IMG/VR virus record: IMGVR_UViG_3300042302_000177
Location: 1 to 64,000 of that record
DNA from: a virus
DNA: 64,000 nucleotides
Reading direction: 5' to 3' (one strand)
Shown: positions 33,302 through 47,600 of the stretch, one piece after another
Layout of the letters: every line of letters begins with the position of its first letter
How positions within the stretch are numbered: the stretch's first letter is position 1
The notes under the pieces: model-generated
Databases searched by the model: none
Seen by the model: only the letters and a program-made list of their open reading frames with translations
What the model was told of the DNA's origin: nothing
Made by a program: the position numbers and the translations under genes

Positions 33302-34969
33302 TTATCTTCCGTATCGGTAGATTTTAGTTCTAGGCCATATGTGCCCTGTACTAGATCGATTACCTTGATTAACTTTGGGACCAACCATACCTTGATCTAG
33401 GCGTTCTTTATTGTAGTATAGGAATCTATTTGTAGACCCTTGCAAGTCTGTATAGTCACCTATACCGCCTGTAGTAGCAGTAATTTGCCCTATTTTAGCT
33501 TTATTTCTAATGTAATCCCTAGCCTGTGATTGTTTCATAGTAGGCCATTGCTCTGCAAGACAGGCTAGAACTCCCGCAACTTGTGGGCTAGACATACTAG
33601 TTCCAGATCTTTTAGTCACTCTATACGCAGAGTTTCTACTATCTCCAGTTGTAACTCCAGTAGTAGAGTTTACTCCGCCAACAATAAATCTTCCCGGAGC
33701 ATACAAGTCTATCCTAGGTCCGCAATTACTGTAAACAATTTTTGTTTCAGTTGTATTTGCGTCTGCGCCGCCGACACAAATTGATCCAGATGCTGCACCT
33801 AATGGGCCCCTGTTATAGTAATAAGTAAACACATCACTTTGAACAATGTAATTATTATAGTCATCCCCAGTATCAACTGTAAAATTAGAAATTTTTGTAT
33901 AATCGTTTCCTGCGGCTCCGACAACGATAATCCCTTCGTTCATCGCATCTATTAAATCTTCCTCGTATGCAACGCTTCTTATTGGAAATGCTACGTTTCC
34001 TGCACTTACAACCAATCCATAATTGGTTAATTCTGATTCCGTAAAAGGACCACTAAATTCTGTACCTTGAAATCTAACAATAGTAATTTCAGAAATAGGT
34101 ACTTCAATAGATACTCCATAACTGTGATTAGTAACCGTAGGATTACGTCTACCTGTGGCAGGATTAATAGGCTTAGTTCTATGCCACTCTCTGATGTAAT
34201 CTATTGTCCGTGCTCCTGTATTAGATGGATTCGTTGAGTACGGACTTATATTATAAATGTTTGCATCTCTTGCCCATCCGTAGGTGTTACCACATGCTGT
34301 AGAAGCAACGTGTGTCCCGTGATCGCCGTCTACTGTTCTGTCAGATATTCCATCAAGATTGTTATCTGGATATGAAGGATCAATATAAGGAGTATAAGCA
34401 TATGTACCAGGTGCTGTTCCTAGTACAGCTAGGTTATGTTGTAACCAATTATATTGAACAACCCTAGACCCACCAGAGCCGTCTGCATTGACTGCAAACT
34501 CGGGATGTAAGGGATTAAAATGTCCGTCTACTATAACCACATCAACATATTTTCCGCTCGAAGTTGTATTAACTGTTCCGGATACATTAGTAGTTCCGTT
34601 TGTTCCCCATCCACTTCTTTGTACTCCTTCAACAGATCTTAATATTCCCCAGTTTCTATGAGATGAACTTAGAGTATTAGACCTGTTCCATAACGTACTA
34701 GCTTGTGTCCAAAATGGTTTAAATTTTAAACCTTGTTCTTCAAGGCTCAATTCAACATGCAACACTCTAGGATCGTTTTTAATAAGTTCGGCTTCAGATG
34801 CATATAACGTATAATGAGTATTTCGACTTACCGGTCTTCTATCCTTTACCGGAATGGCGCGGTGAGGAATAAATTTTGCCCCGTTAGACAACTCCATATC
34901 ATTATAAAAAGATTCAAGATCTTCTTTATTTTTTAAAGTTATAATATACTCTCTAGCTTCAGAACTCAT
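33302..34969 (-). CDS. Subtilisin-like serine protease (S8 family) in the tail module
   Basis: A 555-residue protein with a complete S8 catalytic set: Asp148 (VVIVDGHFNP), His217 (DGDHGTHVAS), oxyanion Asn355 (VVGAAGNDYT) and Ser458 (SGTSMSSPQVAG). Residues 1-110 resemble an inhibitor-like prodomain (YIITLKNKEDLESFYNDM, VLHVELS). There is no signal peptide, so it is probably not exported by the host. Its place among fibre and baseplate genes suggests a virion component that matures structural proteins or cuts host surface protein; both are inference. The spacing of 1 base to the preceding gene indicates co-expression. Confidence 0.9.
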   Translation of the reverse strand: MSSEAREYIITLKNKEDLESFYNDMELSNGAKFIPHRAIPVKDRRPVSRNTHYTLYASEAELIKNDPRVLHVELSLEEQGLKFKPFWTQASTLWNRSNTLSSSHRNWGILRSVEGVQRSGWGTNGTTNVSGTVNTTSSGKYVDVVIVDGHFNPLHPEFAVNADGSGGSRVVQYNWLQHNLAVLGTAPGTYAYTPYIDPSYPDNNLDGISDRTVDGDHGTHVASTACGNTYGWARDANIYNISPYSTNPSNTGARTIDYIREWHRTKPINPATGRRNPTVTNHSYGVSIEVPISEITIVRFQGTEFSGPFTESELTNYGLVVSAGNVAFPIRSVAYEEDLIDAMNEGIIVVGAAGNDYTKISNFTVDTGDDYNNYIVQSDVFTYYYNRGPLGAASGSICVGGADANTTETKIVYSNCGPRIDLYAPGRFIVGGVNSTTGVTTGDSRNSAYRVTKRSGTSMSSPQVAGVLACLAEQWPTMKQSQARDYIRNKAKIGQITATTGGIGDYTDLQGSTNRFLYYNKERLDQGMVGPKVNQGNRSSTGHIWPRTKIYRYGR

Positions 34970-34970
34970 T

Positions 34971-35687
34971 TTAAGACTCCAGTTGTAGTAATGTTAACGT
35001 AACATCGATTGTTCTAGATACCGTGTCTTTGTTTGTTACAGATAGATAAACAGTAGTAGTGGTAGGCACATCATTATTAAACCCTATAACTCCGGGAGTT
35101 ATTAATTGAGTTAGAGAGGATGCAGTTGTAATAACTTCCGCAATAACTCCGCTACCTGGCAACGGATCATTACCTTCGGTCCTTGCTGCATCATTAGTTC
35201 TGCTAGTGCTGTCTGAGTAAATTCGAACCCATGCAGCATGAGAAGTTTGTACCTTTGACAACATATAAGTTTTAAAACCAGTTGCTTCTGTATTTCCACT
35301 AGCATTAGCAGCAAGAGATGCTGTTGTTCCAGTAGTTAATATTCTCGAAGATAGACCAACTCCGCTGCCGCCAGAAACAGTTCCCCAATCATAATCATAG
35401 TTTAGACCTGAAATTTTAATCAGCGCCTGCCCAATAGATCCACCATCTGGTAGACCTGGTCCAGTTGGGCCAGTTGGGCCTGGGACCACACTCGAACCTG
35501 CTGGTCCAGTCGGTCCTTTAGGACCCGCAGGCCCTGTGGGACCAGTAAATTCGGCGGCACCTATTTCTGTAACAACTTGATCAACTAAGTCAGTGTAACG
35601 GATTCTTCTCGGTAGTATCTCATCAACTATTACAAAACTTGTAACAGTTGTACCTGAAGTTATAAATGGTAATTGATTAATTTTCAT
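34971..35687 (-). CDS. Collagen-like repeat structural protein
   Basis: A 238-residue protein. After an N-terminal domain of about 45 residues (MKINQLPFITSGTTVTSFVI) there are roughly ten G-x-y triplets (GPTGPAGPKGPTGPAG and GPTGPTGPG), a collagen-type trimeric segment. A beta-rich C-terminal domain (KTYMLSKVQTSHAAWVRIYS) follows, resembling a fibre knob. It is probably a thin trimeric fibre on the baseplate, expressed with the giant gene upstream. Confidence 0.8.
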   Translation of the reverse strand: MKINQLPFITSGTTVTSFVIVDEILPRRIRYTDLVDQVVTEIGAAEFTGPTGPAGPKGPTGPAGSSVVPGPTGPTGPGLPDGGSIGQALIKISGLNYDYDWGTVSGGSGVGLSSRILTTGTTASLAANASGNTEATGFKTYMLSKVQTSHAAWVRIYSDSTSRTNDAARTEGNDPLPGSGVIAEVITTASSLTQLITPGVIGFNNDVPTTTTVYLSVTNKDTVSRTIDVTLTLLQLES

Positions 35688-35690
35688 CTT

Positions 35691-38600
35691 TTAATATCCC
35701 TCTATCGGATTGTTATTGTCGTCTGTCAATTCAAAATTATTATTGTCTGTTAGAGTAGGATCTCCACCATAATAATAATAATCAGGTAATTCTGTTGTTT
35801 TCTGTTGTATAAACATAGCCTGCGGTGTTACAGCAGTCAATAACGAAGATTTAATTACCCACTCATTAGCAGATACTTCTTCAATCGGTTGCCAGAACTG
35901 ACCAGTTCTTTGTTCAATTTCTAATCTCACTCCGGAAACAAATCCCTCAATATTTAATTTTAATTCATGATTGTTAGTCAACGAATTATAAACTACAGTA
36001 AATTCAGAATCCAGTGTTACTAAACTTGTTGAAGTCGTATCATAGGCTCTTCTAGAATCATGTACCAAGGTACTTGTTTTGCGAAGTGTCCTTCCACCGT
36101 ACTTAATAGTTACCTGATTAGTTGCATCAGTCGATGTAGAAAGAGTAATTCCGTCACACACAAACTGGTATGGGCCCACGTCAGTGGAATAACTGGAAGT
36201 GCTAATAACAAATGTGTATGTGTTGAACGAGTTAGTTACAGTACTTAATACTCGAGCATTTGTTGTGCTGGTAGTAATATGATATTGCTTCTTAATTACA
36301 TCACTGTAGGGAACTTGTTGTTGTGTACTTTGATCCATTAGTTTAGTTCCAACTTCAGAAAACAATGCGGGTGCTGTGCCGTGAGTGCTTCTTCGTAAAT
36401 TGCTTAATGTATTACTGGCTTTTTCAAAGAACTCAATACGTTCGCTGTCAACAAATACTACTCCTGGAATATTTCTAATAGGATTAGGAGGAATCAATCT
36501 GCTAGAATCTTCAACGTGAATTTCAGTATCAGTGAGCGTTAACTCTTTAGTTAAACGTGTACTGTAAAAATCTGATAATCGAGTATATGATGTTCTATCA
36601 AAAATATCTTTAAAAATTCTATAACCTAAAGTAACGTTATTTCTTAATGGTGAATTAATAGAGGTAATCATAATGTCGTTTGACGTATTGACAAATATCC
36701 ATTCACTAAGTTGAATAGTTCGTTGATCTGGAAGAAGTCCAAAGTCATATCCAGGTATTAACGGTGCTCCGTCTACATAGACCCAGACATACTCTGCACT
36801 AATAACAGGTAAGCTAAGAGTAAATCTACGCATAGAATTACCTGAGAAACGTTCTGTTCTAATCAACATGCCATCATGGTCTGTAAACGTAGTTACTTTT
36901 ACAGATCCGGATGTAAGAGGAGTTGATAAAATAACCGTGTTACCAGACACTATATAATCATAATCAATAAGGCTTTCGATTGCAATTGCATCACCGTTTA
37001 CAAGTAATCCGGTAGGGAAAGTAATTGTACTGTTACTTACGGATAGCGTATAATCAAAGCCCGATCTTAGTAAGAAGCCATTTAAGTAAACATGCACTGT
37101 TTCAATAGAATATGTACCTGATGGTCTAGGCTTATTGTCAATATTGAATGTAAGTTGAGTTCCATCAAATTTATAATAAGTCACATCAGGAGGAGAAAGT
37201 CTTCTTCTGCCTGCTCCAGCCAATGCTTCATATTCTACTAATACCTGAGCACTAATCGGTTCTATATTAGCAATAGGCTTTGTTAAATTCAACACAGTAG
37301 TAGTTGTAGTAATGTTGAAATATTCTGTCCAAACTCCGTTAAACTCAGGATAGTTAGTTTCAAAAAACCATGCTTGAATCACGTTAGTACCAGCAGGAAT
37401 ATTGTAAACTGTAACTGCCGCTCTATTATTTTCAATACCAGTAGGAGATACCATATAACCATATGATGAAGTTGATAGTGTTTCAAAAATTTGAGTACCA
37501 TTAACTGTTACATAAACAGAACGAACATCGTCTATACTAGCTAAACTAGGAATTAATACAGATGATTGATCACTAACTGATACTAGGTTACTATCTAACA
37601 GATAATCGCCTCCCATGGTCATTAATGTATAACCTGCTCTACCAGTTGTTGTCTGAGGAGCAATGTACAAAGTTCGATCATAGATAAAGAACTGATTTCT
37701 TGCTGTAAAGTTATACGGTTCTTTATTAGGATCAAAACTTCCTTGTCCTGCATACTGCCAGTTTCCGCCCTCCGAAGTACTATAGAATACATGACTGGTA
37801 TTATTTTGTATAGAAGTATACGGCACCTGAACGGCATTAGCGCCATTTTGATTAGAAATACCTGTTATAAATCCGCCATTTGGAACAGAAGATGAAGCGT
37901 TTAAAGGATCATACTCGCGCCATGTGTTTTCATAAATCATTTCTACATACTGATTCACTCCATCAGAATATAATCCGAGTTCATACTGGTACGCAGGTAA
38001 CACTCCAGGTTCATCTCTTTTCTGGTAATGACTACCTTGAAAGCGCAATCTCCAGTAATTAAATTGAGTAGTTGTTCCTGAAATCGTACCGGTATCGAAC
38101 CATAGCCCAGGAAGTTGTCCGTTTTCTAATGGTTGACCGAATATTCCTATTGCCTGCCATAAGTCGCAGAACATCACCATAATTGATGGATTTTCAAGAG
38201 CGTCGATATTTAAAGGCGTGTACTCAGTATCTCCTCCGCCAAACGTTACATAACCATTTGTGCCAACGTACACTTCAGTGTACACTGTACCAAACATGTT
38301 CCAATTAAACCCTAGCGAATAGGGTCCAGTAAATGTATCGTCACCGGCAGAGGCTCCGATAGGTGCCCCAGAAACGCCGATTGGCGTAGCAAGAGAAGAG
38401 CTAAAATAAGGACCTATTGTACCAGGATTAGGTGGAGTATCTAATCTATCAAAAATTAATCCTTTATATTCTACCTGAACACCTACGGATTCTGTAACAG
38501 GATGTGGCAATGTAGTAACAGAAACTCTACCGCTGACTACAGGAACAGCGCCTGAAATTACTAGAGGAGATGAGTTATTTTCTTGTGTATAGACATTAAT

Positions 38601-41600
38601 ACTAACACTATCAAATGTCTGTCCTTTAACATGCTCTTCGGGAGCATACCCTAATTGAGCATTTAAGAAGCCGCTGCCATTGACTGTTAAGTCTGTAGGA
38701 TTTACTCCTAGTGCTCCAACAAAGTTGCCAGCACTGTCCCAGGATCCTGCTGTAAGTTCTGTGTCAACTCCGTTAACATTAAAATTATCTTTCCAAAATT
38801 CTAATTTTGGATATCCGTAAATATCAACATCAATATGATGACCACTTAGGCCTAGCCCACGAATAGTAAGAGCAAGTGTTCCGCTAGAAGTAGCAGTTGT
38901 TTCAACATATTCAGCCAATGAACTTGTTTGCAACGGCAAAGTAGAATAATCTAAGTAAACAGATGATGTTGAAACATCTTGAATAGAAATTAAAGTATCA
39001 TAATAAACTGTTGTAGTGTTTATGATATCATCAGCAAAAGAATATATCTTATAAGTTGATGTAACTTCGTAGTCTCTTAACATTGATGGAATACGAACTG
39101 TTGTGCCTGCTGGAGCAGAACGCACAGTCGATGTCGACAACACACTAGACCAGTGTGTGCCCGTTCCGATTGCAGTAAATCTATCTGTACCAACTCCAGT
39201 TACTTGATATCTACCGTCGAAGCCAGTAAGTGTTCCGCCTTCGCCTCCATTAATTCCCCAAATTTCTGCGTAGTCTCCTACTCTAATATCGCCGCCGAAA
39301 TCTTCAACTGTGTAGAATACTAAAGTTCCTCTGGTAGTTAGGCTGTCAGACCAAACACGTTTAATTTGAAATTCATAATTACTAACTTCAATCGAGTTGG
39401 CGCCAGTGTTAACAGAAACAACTACAGTATCTGTCCTTAGATAATTTAAGGCAGTGTTCGTTAAGATAATTTTCTGCCCTGGAGAAATTCCTTCAGTGGT
39501 ACTTAATACTAGTGTACCTGTATTGTAAAGCGCATCTGCTACTAATTTTGCAGAAGCATAGTAATCAGTTAAGTCAGACCATGCAGAATTGTTGTCGTAT
39601 GCTCCGTGGCCCCAAGGTGGAGAATAATCAAATCTTAAACCTTGCAGTTGAGTCTCACCAAATTCTGCACCAGACATTAATAGAGGCAATTCTAGTCCAG
39701 GCATGCTGTCTGTAGGTTCGTAATAATTATGAATTCTATCAACTGCTGTATAAAGGTTGATATTTTTATTATATGTAATTTTAAATATCTGTCCTTCACC
39801 AGGAACATAGTTTAAAAATACAAACCTAGAATATTTCTTAGTGTAATTATTATATGTTTCTGTATAATATTCAATAGTATAGTCAGTAGCAAGCACCAAC
39901 TTACCATCTACTAATGGAGTAATATTAGACTTGTTAGGTTCAGCTAACCAGCTAAGTACAAACTTATTTGCATCTCCTGAACAGACGAACGTTTCAGTTA
40001 CTGTAGTATCACCTAATTCGTAGCCTGTACCAACTCTGTCAAATTTAATACCAACAGTGTTTTTTCTAATTGTGTCATTACCCATTACAACTGATACAGT
40101 TGCAGTTGATGTCACGTACTGGCCGCCGCCAGTAATTGTAACTAGAGGAGGAGTAACATATCCAGAACCAGGATGAGTAACTAGAACTTTATATAGTTCA
40201 CCGTTTCTAATATAGGCTTCTGCTTTAGCGCCGACGCCGCTATCTCCTAGAGCAGTAGTAATTTGGACGTTAGGTCGTTGAGTGTACCCTGCACCTTTAT
40301 TTCCAACTTCAATAGATTTAACATAATATTTGTAGTTGTCATTCCAAGACTTTCTAGGATACTCATCTAGCAATGTATTACCTAACTGCACAACTTCAAA
40401 CTTTCCAGTAGAAGAGTTATAATAAGAAGGCAAATCAAAATCTGTCAAATATACAGATCCTTGGTCAACGTTATTATTATAGATAGATGTGTAAGATCTA
40501 ATCTTTGTTCTATAAGGTTTTACTTCTTTAATATAATCTTCAAAGTATTGTTCATTTTCCAATTGATAAACAGATCTTTGATCTAAACTGCCTATGTTGT
40601 TTTTGACATTAATGAAAGAAGTTTTAAATGCCCAATCGAGCAACTTCTGTTCAGTTAGTGCATATTTGACTGCCTTAAAGAATAATAGATTCCAGTTGAT
40701 TTTTAAATCTCTAACAAAGATATCGTCTTTAAGTGCTGTTAAAATATAGAATAGCTCTAGATCAGGAATTTGATCATACAGAGTTTCCTCTAATGTTGCA
40801 ACATCATAGGCATAGTTACTGTCCGAGTAGTTCCAAATAGTGTCCAGAATTTGAACAGTTCCATTTTGTCTATAAATGATATCGTAAGACGTTGAAAAAT
40901 CACCTATTTCAGTGTCGGTTAACTTTTCTAAAATAATGTAATTACCATCTCCGGCATTTTTAATTTTTACGTAATCACCAGGTACTGTGTCATTTAGTGT
41001 TGCTACTTCATATGTATCATTAACAACATATTTGTAATCTTTAAATCCGTCATAAGTAGACTTTACCCAATCAGCATATTTCCAGTACAATGGAGTATTA
41101 TATGTTTGAGTTTTAATTCTTAACCATGTTTTGTACAAATAGTCGTAGATATGTTTTGTCCAGCGATTTCCGTATTCAGTGTTAACCTGTACAATCACTG
41201 TATGTGGTCTGACTACTACTACAGGACTTTCTTCAACGTAATTTGATCCAGGTGCAGTAACAACAGCATTAATTACTCGACCATTTACATCAATTTCTGT
41301 TTCAATAACTGCACCGATACCTGTTGTAGCGTTAACATTAACTTTTGGAGGTAATGCATATCCGAAGCCAGGATCTGTAACTACTGCACTAATTACTTTG
41401 CCGTTCAAAGTGAAACATTCAATGTATGCTTGTTTAAAAGTTGATGTATCGACCTCAGTTAACTCTTCTAGATCTTCAACAATTAAATCATACTCCCTAT
41501 CTAATGCATCTGGAATTTCTTCCTTACGTTCTAAATTAGAAAAAGAATAATTACCTGTAATTCTACTGTCAATTAATACAGAATTAGCAAACTCAACAAT

Positions 41601-44600
41601 ATTTCTTAATGCTTGCAGTCTGTCTTTGAACAGAGTCTGTTGAGGTCTAATTCCAATTCCGTATTTGTTTCTATATGACAAATTGATGTCGGGTACTAGA
41701 TTTCCTAATGCATCACGACCCAATAGACTGTCAAATAGTTTTTTATTCAACATTGTATTTGGCATACTTGATGCTGAACCTTCTTCTAACAACAACCATT
41801 CTGTATGTCTAGGGATAGAATTTTTTATTTCATCTGTAGAAATATTTGCATTAATATAATTTCCTATTAGCATAGGTTGAATATTTGCAAAAGCAACCGA
41901 GTCAGAAGATAAAATTTCAGCAAATTTCAAACCATTCGATACTGGATCCGCAATCAAACTCGAAACTTGATATGCACTGATTCTTCTATTTTTAGCATCA
42001 GGAATTAATACTTTATTCTTAACCCAGAAGAAAAAGACATTTTCAAATGAATTCGTTACAGTGTTCCAAACTTGCTTAACAGAAACAATACTGTTATCAG
42101 GATACTTAGGCTGACCACTGATACCATTAGTTAATCCTTCCGAAGTATCTGCTTGTGATGCCCATTCGGTAGGTAGTAAATTAGATTTGACCCATTCATA
42201 AACATCAATAGTTGCACCCGGGAATAGTTTACCCCAGTTATTTTTTCTAAAGATGTCATCGCCCTGTTCGTACCATACATACTTAGCGGTACTTAGATCC
42301 CACCACAATTCGCCAACGTGTTCGTCAATCCAGTTAGTTTCAGAATCGTTGATTGTACCAATAGTACCTATAGAATATGTTGCAGGATCGGAAGCAGACT
42401 TATATTTTAACTCTTGTTCGGCAATTCCTGCAATTTTTCCTTTTAAAGGATCAATTACATCTAAGTATTCAATTACTTCTTCATTTACAGAATCAATTAA
42501 AACAATTCTCTTTACAGTATCAATTTCAACTAGGTCTGGTTGCTCTCTCAGTAACGACCAGCTATTTTTTGTGTTGTCAATCTTATTGAACTGAAAGAAT
42601 GTAGAGCCGTCTGCTTCAGATGCAGAAACATACCACGGGGCTCCTACATAAACTGCATCATTTGTTGCAACAACAGATGTTCCATAACGACTACCTTCAA
42701 TAAAGTCAGCATCGTTTAATTCTTCAGCCTGAATAAAATAATCACCCAGGTTGTTATAAACATAGACTGCACCAGCATCTGAAATAGGAGATATAAAACG
42801 TGTAGTTCCCTGGTCAAATGTAGTTTCACCAAATCGAGTTCCTTCATCAAATCCGTAAATCTTAGATCTATTTTTTCCTAAAGAACTAACTGTTAATACT
42901 GTTTCGTTCTTGCTCAATGAAATAGCCTGACCAAATTTAAGATCGTTAGTAAGAACAGGATTGTCAATAACTTGACGAAGTATATATGTACCTGTAGATG
43001 TTAAGTTAGTAGCCGTGTAAACTGCAACTTTACCAAAACCTTCACCGATCAGTTTTGTATTAACTGACGAGATGAACATAAATTTGCCAGAAGCAGATAC
43101 GTATACATCGTCGCCAAATATATCAGTTGTTCCAAACGGTGAAACAATAGTTTGCTTCCAGTTTAAACTATTGTCAAAAATTTGAACAATACCCGAAGTG
43201 GAAGATGTAGTGTAGCCAGGAGCACTGATAGCAATAAATTTGCCAGCATAATCTCCTGCAATCTTATGTCCCCATTGCATTTGAGAATTTTGTGTAATTC
43301 CTTCAGGTCTTAAAGATATGCCATCTTCTAAGTTAGAAGATAAGTGTTGTGTAATGCTAACAAGATTTGTTGCAGAAGTAGTTGTACTTAGGTAATAGGC
43401 ATATACATGACCAGTTCCTGTATTGTTCACGCCATCCCCTGGAGCACTAACAAGAAGTGTTGAAGAACTAGTAGAAACAACTTGATTTAAGTATATAGAA
43501 TGACCAAATCTAGCATAGCTAGAAGTTGAATAAGTTACTGTGTCGTTGTAGTTAGGTCTTACTAAAACTTTCTGTGTTATTTCTTCATTAACTAAAGGTC
43601 TCTTTGAACTAATCTTTACAAGACCTTCAGAAACAAAAGACTTTGCATATCCACTGCCTGTGCTGAATAATATAGCACTTGTACCAGTAGAACGTACATT
43701 TGTTGCTTCAGGAGCTCCTGTAAAAATTAATTCTTTACTGTTGTCATAATTTAAAGAATAACCAAATCCAGTAGATAAAGATACGTCACAGTATATTTTA
43801 TCGTTACTGTTCATTATATATTCAAACTGCTTGTCTAATGTTAGTCTGTTCTTTTCTAATACCGAAACTCGGCCAGTACTGTCGTAACTAGGAAAATCCC
43901 ATGTAGGAGCAGAAACGATAACCAACGGAATATCATCCGAAGCATAGATTGAGAAACCTAACTGCTGTGCAATAGGAGATGCAGATGAATTAATTCCTAT
44001 ACCTGTATCATAATTTTTTATCTTTTGATAGACTGCCCACTTGTCAGGTGCATTGTCAATCCATATTTTTTCACCTGTTTTAAGTTTACGTAGGTCAGGA
44101 ACATTTTTTAATTCTTCAAAATTCTGATAACGAACATCATCAAATTTAAACAATGCGCCGAACGCTAATAAGTCATCATTAACAATAGTTGTTAAACCAG
44201 ATGCAACAGTAAATTGATTTAGTTCTGGAATTTCAGTAACAATGTAGACACCATTCACTTGATCATTAAATTTAACAACTGAAACAATATCACCCACTGC
44301 AAGACTGTGATGTATGTCAGTAGTAAAGGTAATAGCGGTTGCTGGCGCACTTACATACACTCCAGAAACTTTTGCAGTTTGTCTAGAATATCTATAAACA
44401 TCCCAGTCACCATTCTCTAAGAACCCCATCCAAATAGTGTCGCCTTCTTGAATAGAAGAATTGTTTGCAATGTCTAATAAACTATTTTTATTATATGCTG
44501 TAGATGTAACGTCATCTAATCTAACATATCCAACAGTGGTTAAATCAATATTTGTATCTTCATAGCCTGTGCTATTGTATACTTTAAATGTCTGTGCAGG

Positions 44601-47600
44601 ATTGTATCCCGATGGAGAAATTAATAAATTTGTAGAAGATGTATAGTTAATTAAATTGCTGGCATTTGAAGGCATCTCAGAAATAAATTTAACAACATAA
44701 GGATTTTCAATTGCTGTACCTTCTTCTAGTTTAAATTCAATTTCTTTATATGTTTCAAATCCGCCAAAATGTCCTACTCTAAAAGCCCAATCTTCATTAA
44801 AAGAAACGTCACCTTTACGTGCAAAGGTTCCTGCTTTTACAATTTTATCAATTGCATTTCGAGTACCTTTTTCACGAATAAATCCTTGATAGAACTTGTA
44901 TTGTGCTGTGGCATTGGTAAAGATATTGTTTAGATACGTGCGAGGAGTATAACCAATTAAATGTTGTGCTAACTGTTGTTGCCCGTAATCAAAGTTATCA
45001 ATATCTAAGCTATAGAAATCTTCAAACTGATTGATCTTGTAGTCAAAATTAGGCAACAGATCAGGTGCAGGTTTTTTAGATAGTTTAACCCATTTGTTAA
45101 AATCAAAAGTTTCATCACCGTTTATACGTGTCGACGATTCATAATAGACACCGTTATATCTAACAACCTTTCCAGGAAGATAAATGCCATATGCTTTCCA
45201 GTCTGAAATTTCAACAGAGTCATATATAAAACCTGGACTGAACAAATCTCCATTCCAATTAGCAGTTCTAAAACCAGTAATCTTAACCCTACGTTGACGA
45301 TATCCAGATTCAATGTCATAGATAGTATCGTTGAAGATAGTGGTGTTATTAAACACAATTGCATGTTCTTTCTGAACAGAATTTAGTGTTGCAAAGAAAA
45401 TACCTTCTTCTGTATTAAGTGTATTAATTGTACAAACACCATCTTGCCTACTAAGATTAAAATTACTAATAGGAAAAGATTTCCCATCTGCTTTTAACAA
45501 ACTGTACTCGTAATTTCCTGAGGCAATATTATCTACAATAGAGTCTACAAATTTATATCTTAATGTGTTAGCAAAAGGACTTAGAGTAATTAAATTTCCA
45601 TCGGCCCAGTTTTGTGTGGTCCAAAATAAGAATTCTTTTCCTGTAAATTGCCAGTCTAAAATTTCTTTTAGATCAGTACTGTATTGATCAAATAAGAATC
45701 CTTGTTTTTCTAAGTATGCTCCGTAACCTACAATTAAGTCATATACTTCTTGAATAGTGTTATACTCAGTCCCATAAGGAACTTCAGTTACTGCTGTTTC
45801 AAATTTTGTTGCCTGTTGTGCTGTTGCGCCCCCGGTCATAGGCAACGAAGACATCTGTTGAAAATAAGTTTCATCAAATGTACTGGTAGCAACGTGTCCT
45901 ATTTTAACTCGATAAAAACGACTATTGTATCGAACAATTTGTCCTTGCTTATAATATCGAGATGTGTTAGTTTCAACTGATGTAAGATCTGTTTCGCTTA
46001 TTCCTGTGGTTCCATTATTAGTAACAGAAGTCCATTCTGTAAACGGAGAAGACACTCCGCCTACTGTAACTGCTCCCGAAGTTGCAGTCTTAATGGGTTT
46101 TAAAATTTCAAAATACGGATTACTTCTGTCATAGCCCTTGACAACAAATTTGCCATTTGACTTTTGAACAATGATTCCCGAGATATTAGCAGACTTAACA
46201 GGATTACTAATATTTAAAATAAATGCACAGTCTTCAGGGGGTAAAACTGCACCCTGGCTTGTTGACACAGGGTCAATACTGTCAATGATAATTTGCAATT
46301 TTTCTTTGCTTGCAAATCCGCCTAATTTGTGAAATAGGTTGAAATCTAAGTAAGAAAGATCTTGCTGAAACTTAGCTACATATCCTAAATCAGTTTGTTT
46401 TCCTTTTTCAATTATTAACGAACCAACTCCAGAAATTTGATAATCACCTTCAACTAATAATTTTTTAGGATTTAAGTATAAGTCGCCCGCATAGACTAAT
46501 TGATTAGATTGATTAAATGTTGTTCTGCTGACATCATACATAGACGATGTATAGTTACAAGGTTCTAACAATGCCGCCATTGCATTAACTGCAAACGGCC
46601 AATAACTACTGCGATGCCAGGCGGTTTCTGCAGGATTGCGGTCGCCAAATGCCCATGTAAATTTTTTATCAGAGTAAGCATTCTCTGAAACTAAAAACTG
46701 ATCAGGTGCTTTTAAATTACCACTGGTATCAACAGGGATGATTGTTAATAACTGCGAACGAGCATACTCTGTTTTGTATGTACCAGTTCCTCTTACATAA
46801 CCATTCTTCAAATCGGTCCACATGAGTGTATTTGAAGAAGTATACGGCGCAGGCCCATACTCAATTGCCCACCAAGTAGGTTTAGTTGTAAATCCTAACA
46901 TTTCCCATGGGTGGCTATGAGGGCGGTCTGTGTCATAGAAATATTGATATATTCCTCTCCAATATCCAGGAACAGTGTTAAAAAAGACAGAGTCTATGCT
47001 ACCTTTATAATTCCAGGTAAACGAATTGTTTTCATCAAATGTAGAATTTGCAGAAACATCGACATTATACATTCCTGCCCAACGCATATAATCTTTTCTT
47101 AAAATTCTATTTGCATCATCTAACGTATACTTAGAATTTCTAAATGCACCGGGTATTGTAGATTTTACATCAAATATTTCAGTATTATAGATTACTTTAA
47201 TGTTATTATAAACACGCTTTTCAAATTCAAGAATAATTTCATCTCGATAATCGCCATACGCCTGCATTACACTGCCGTCGTGACCCCTAATCATAGAAAC
47301 ATTGCCGCTAGTATAAGAAGTATCTATATATAATTCAGGTTCATATTTTGGATACAGTCCTAGCTTAGACGGTGTTGGTGGTACAAAACAACCCAGTGTA
47401 TCGAGATAAGTTACAATCTTAATCACATCGTCTTTAACTAAAGAAGAAATTACAGTAACGGTACCGTCGATACTATCTATCTCGTAATCTTTTCCATAGA
47501 TTAATTGTACATCGTTTAGATATATTAAAATAGATTTAAAACTTAGTATTGTTGGATCAAATTCTATCCCTAATGGATACACATAACTTGGAATAATTCC

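Noticed and set aside
35455-35560. Short GC-rich repeats that could be taken for a CRISPR-like array
   Set aside because: They are in-frame Gly-Pro-Thr/Ala codons of the collagen-like protein; no spacers or constant repeat length.
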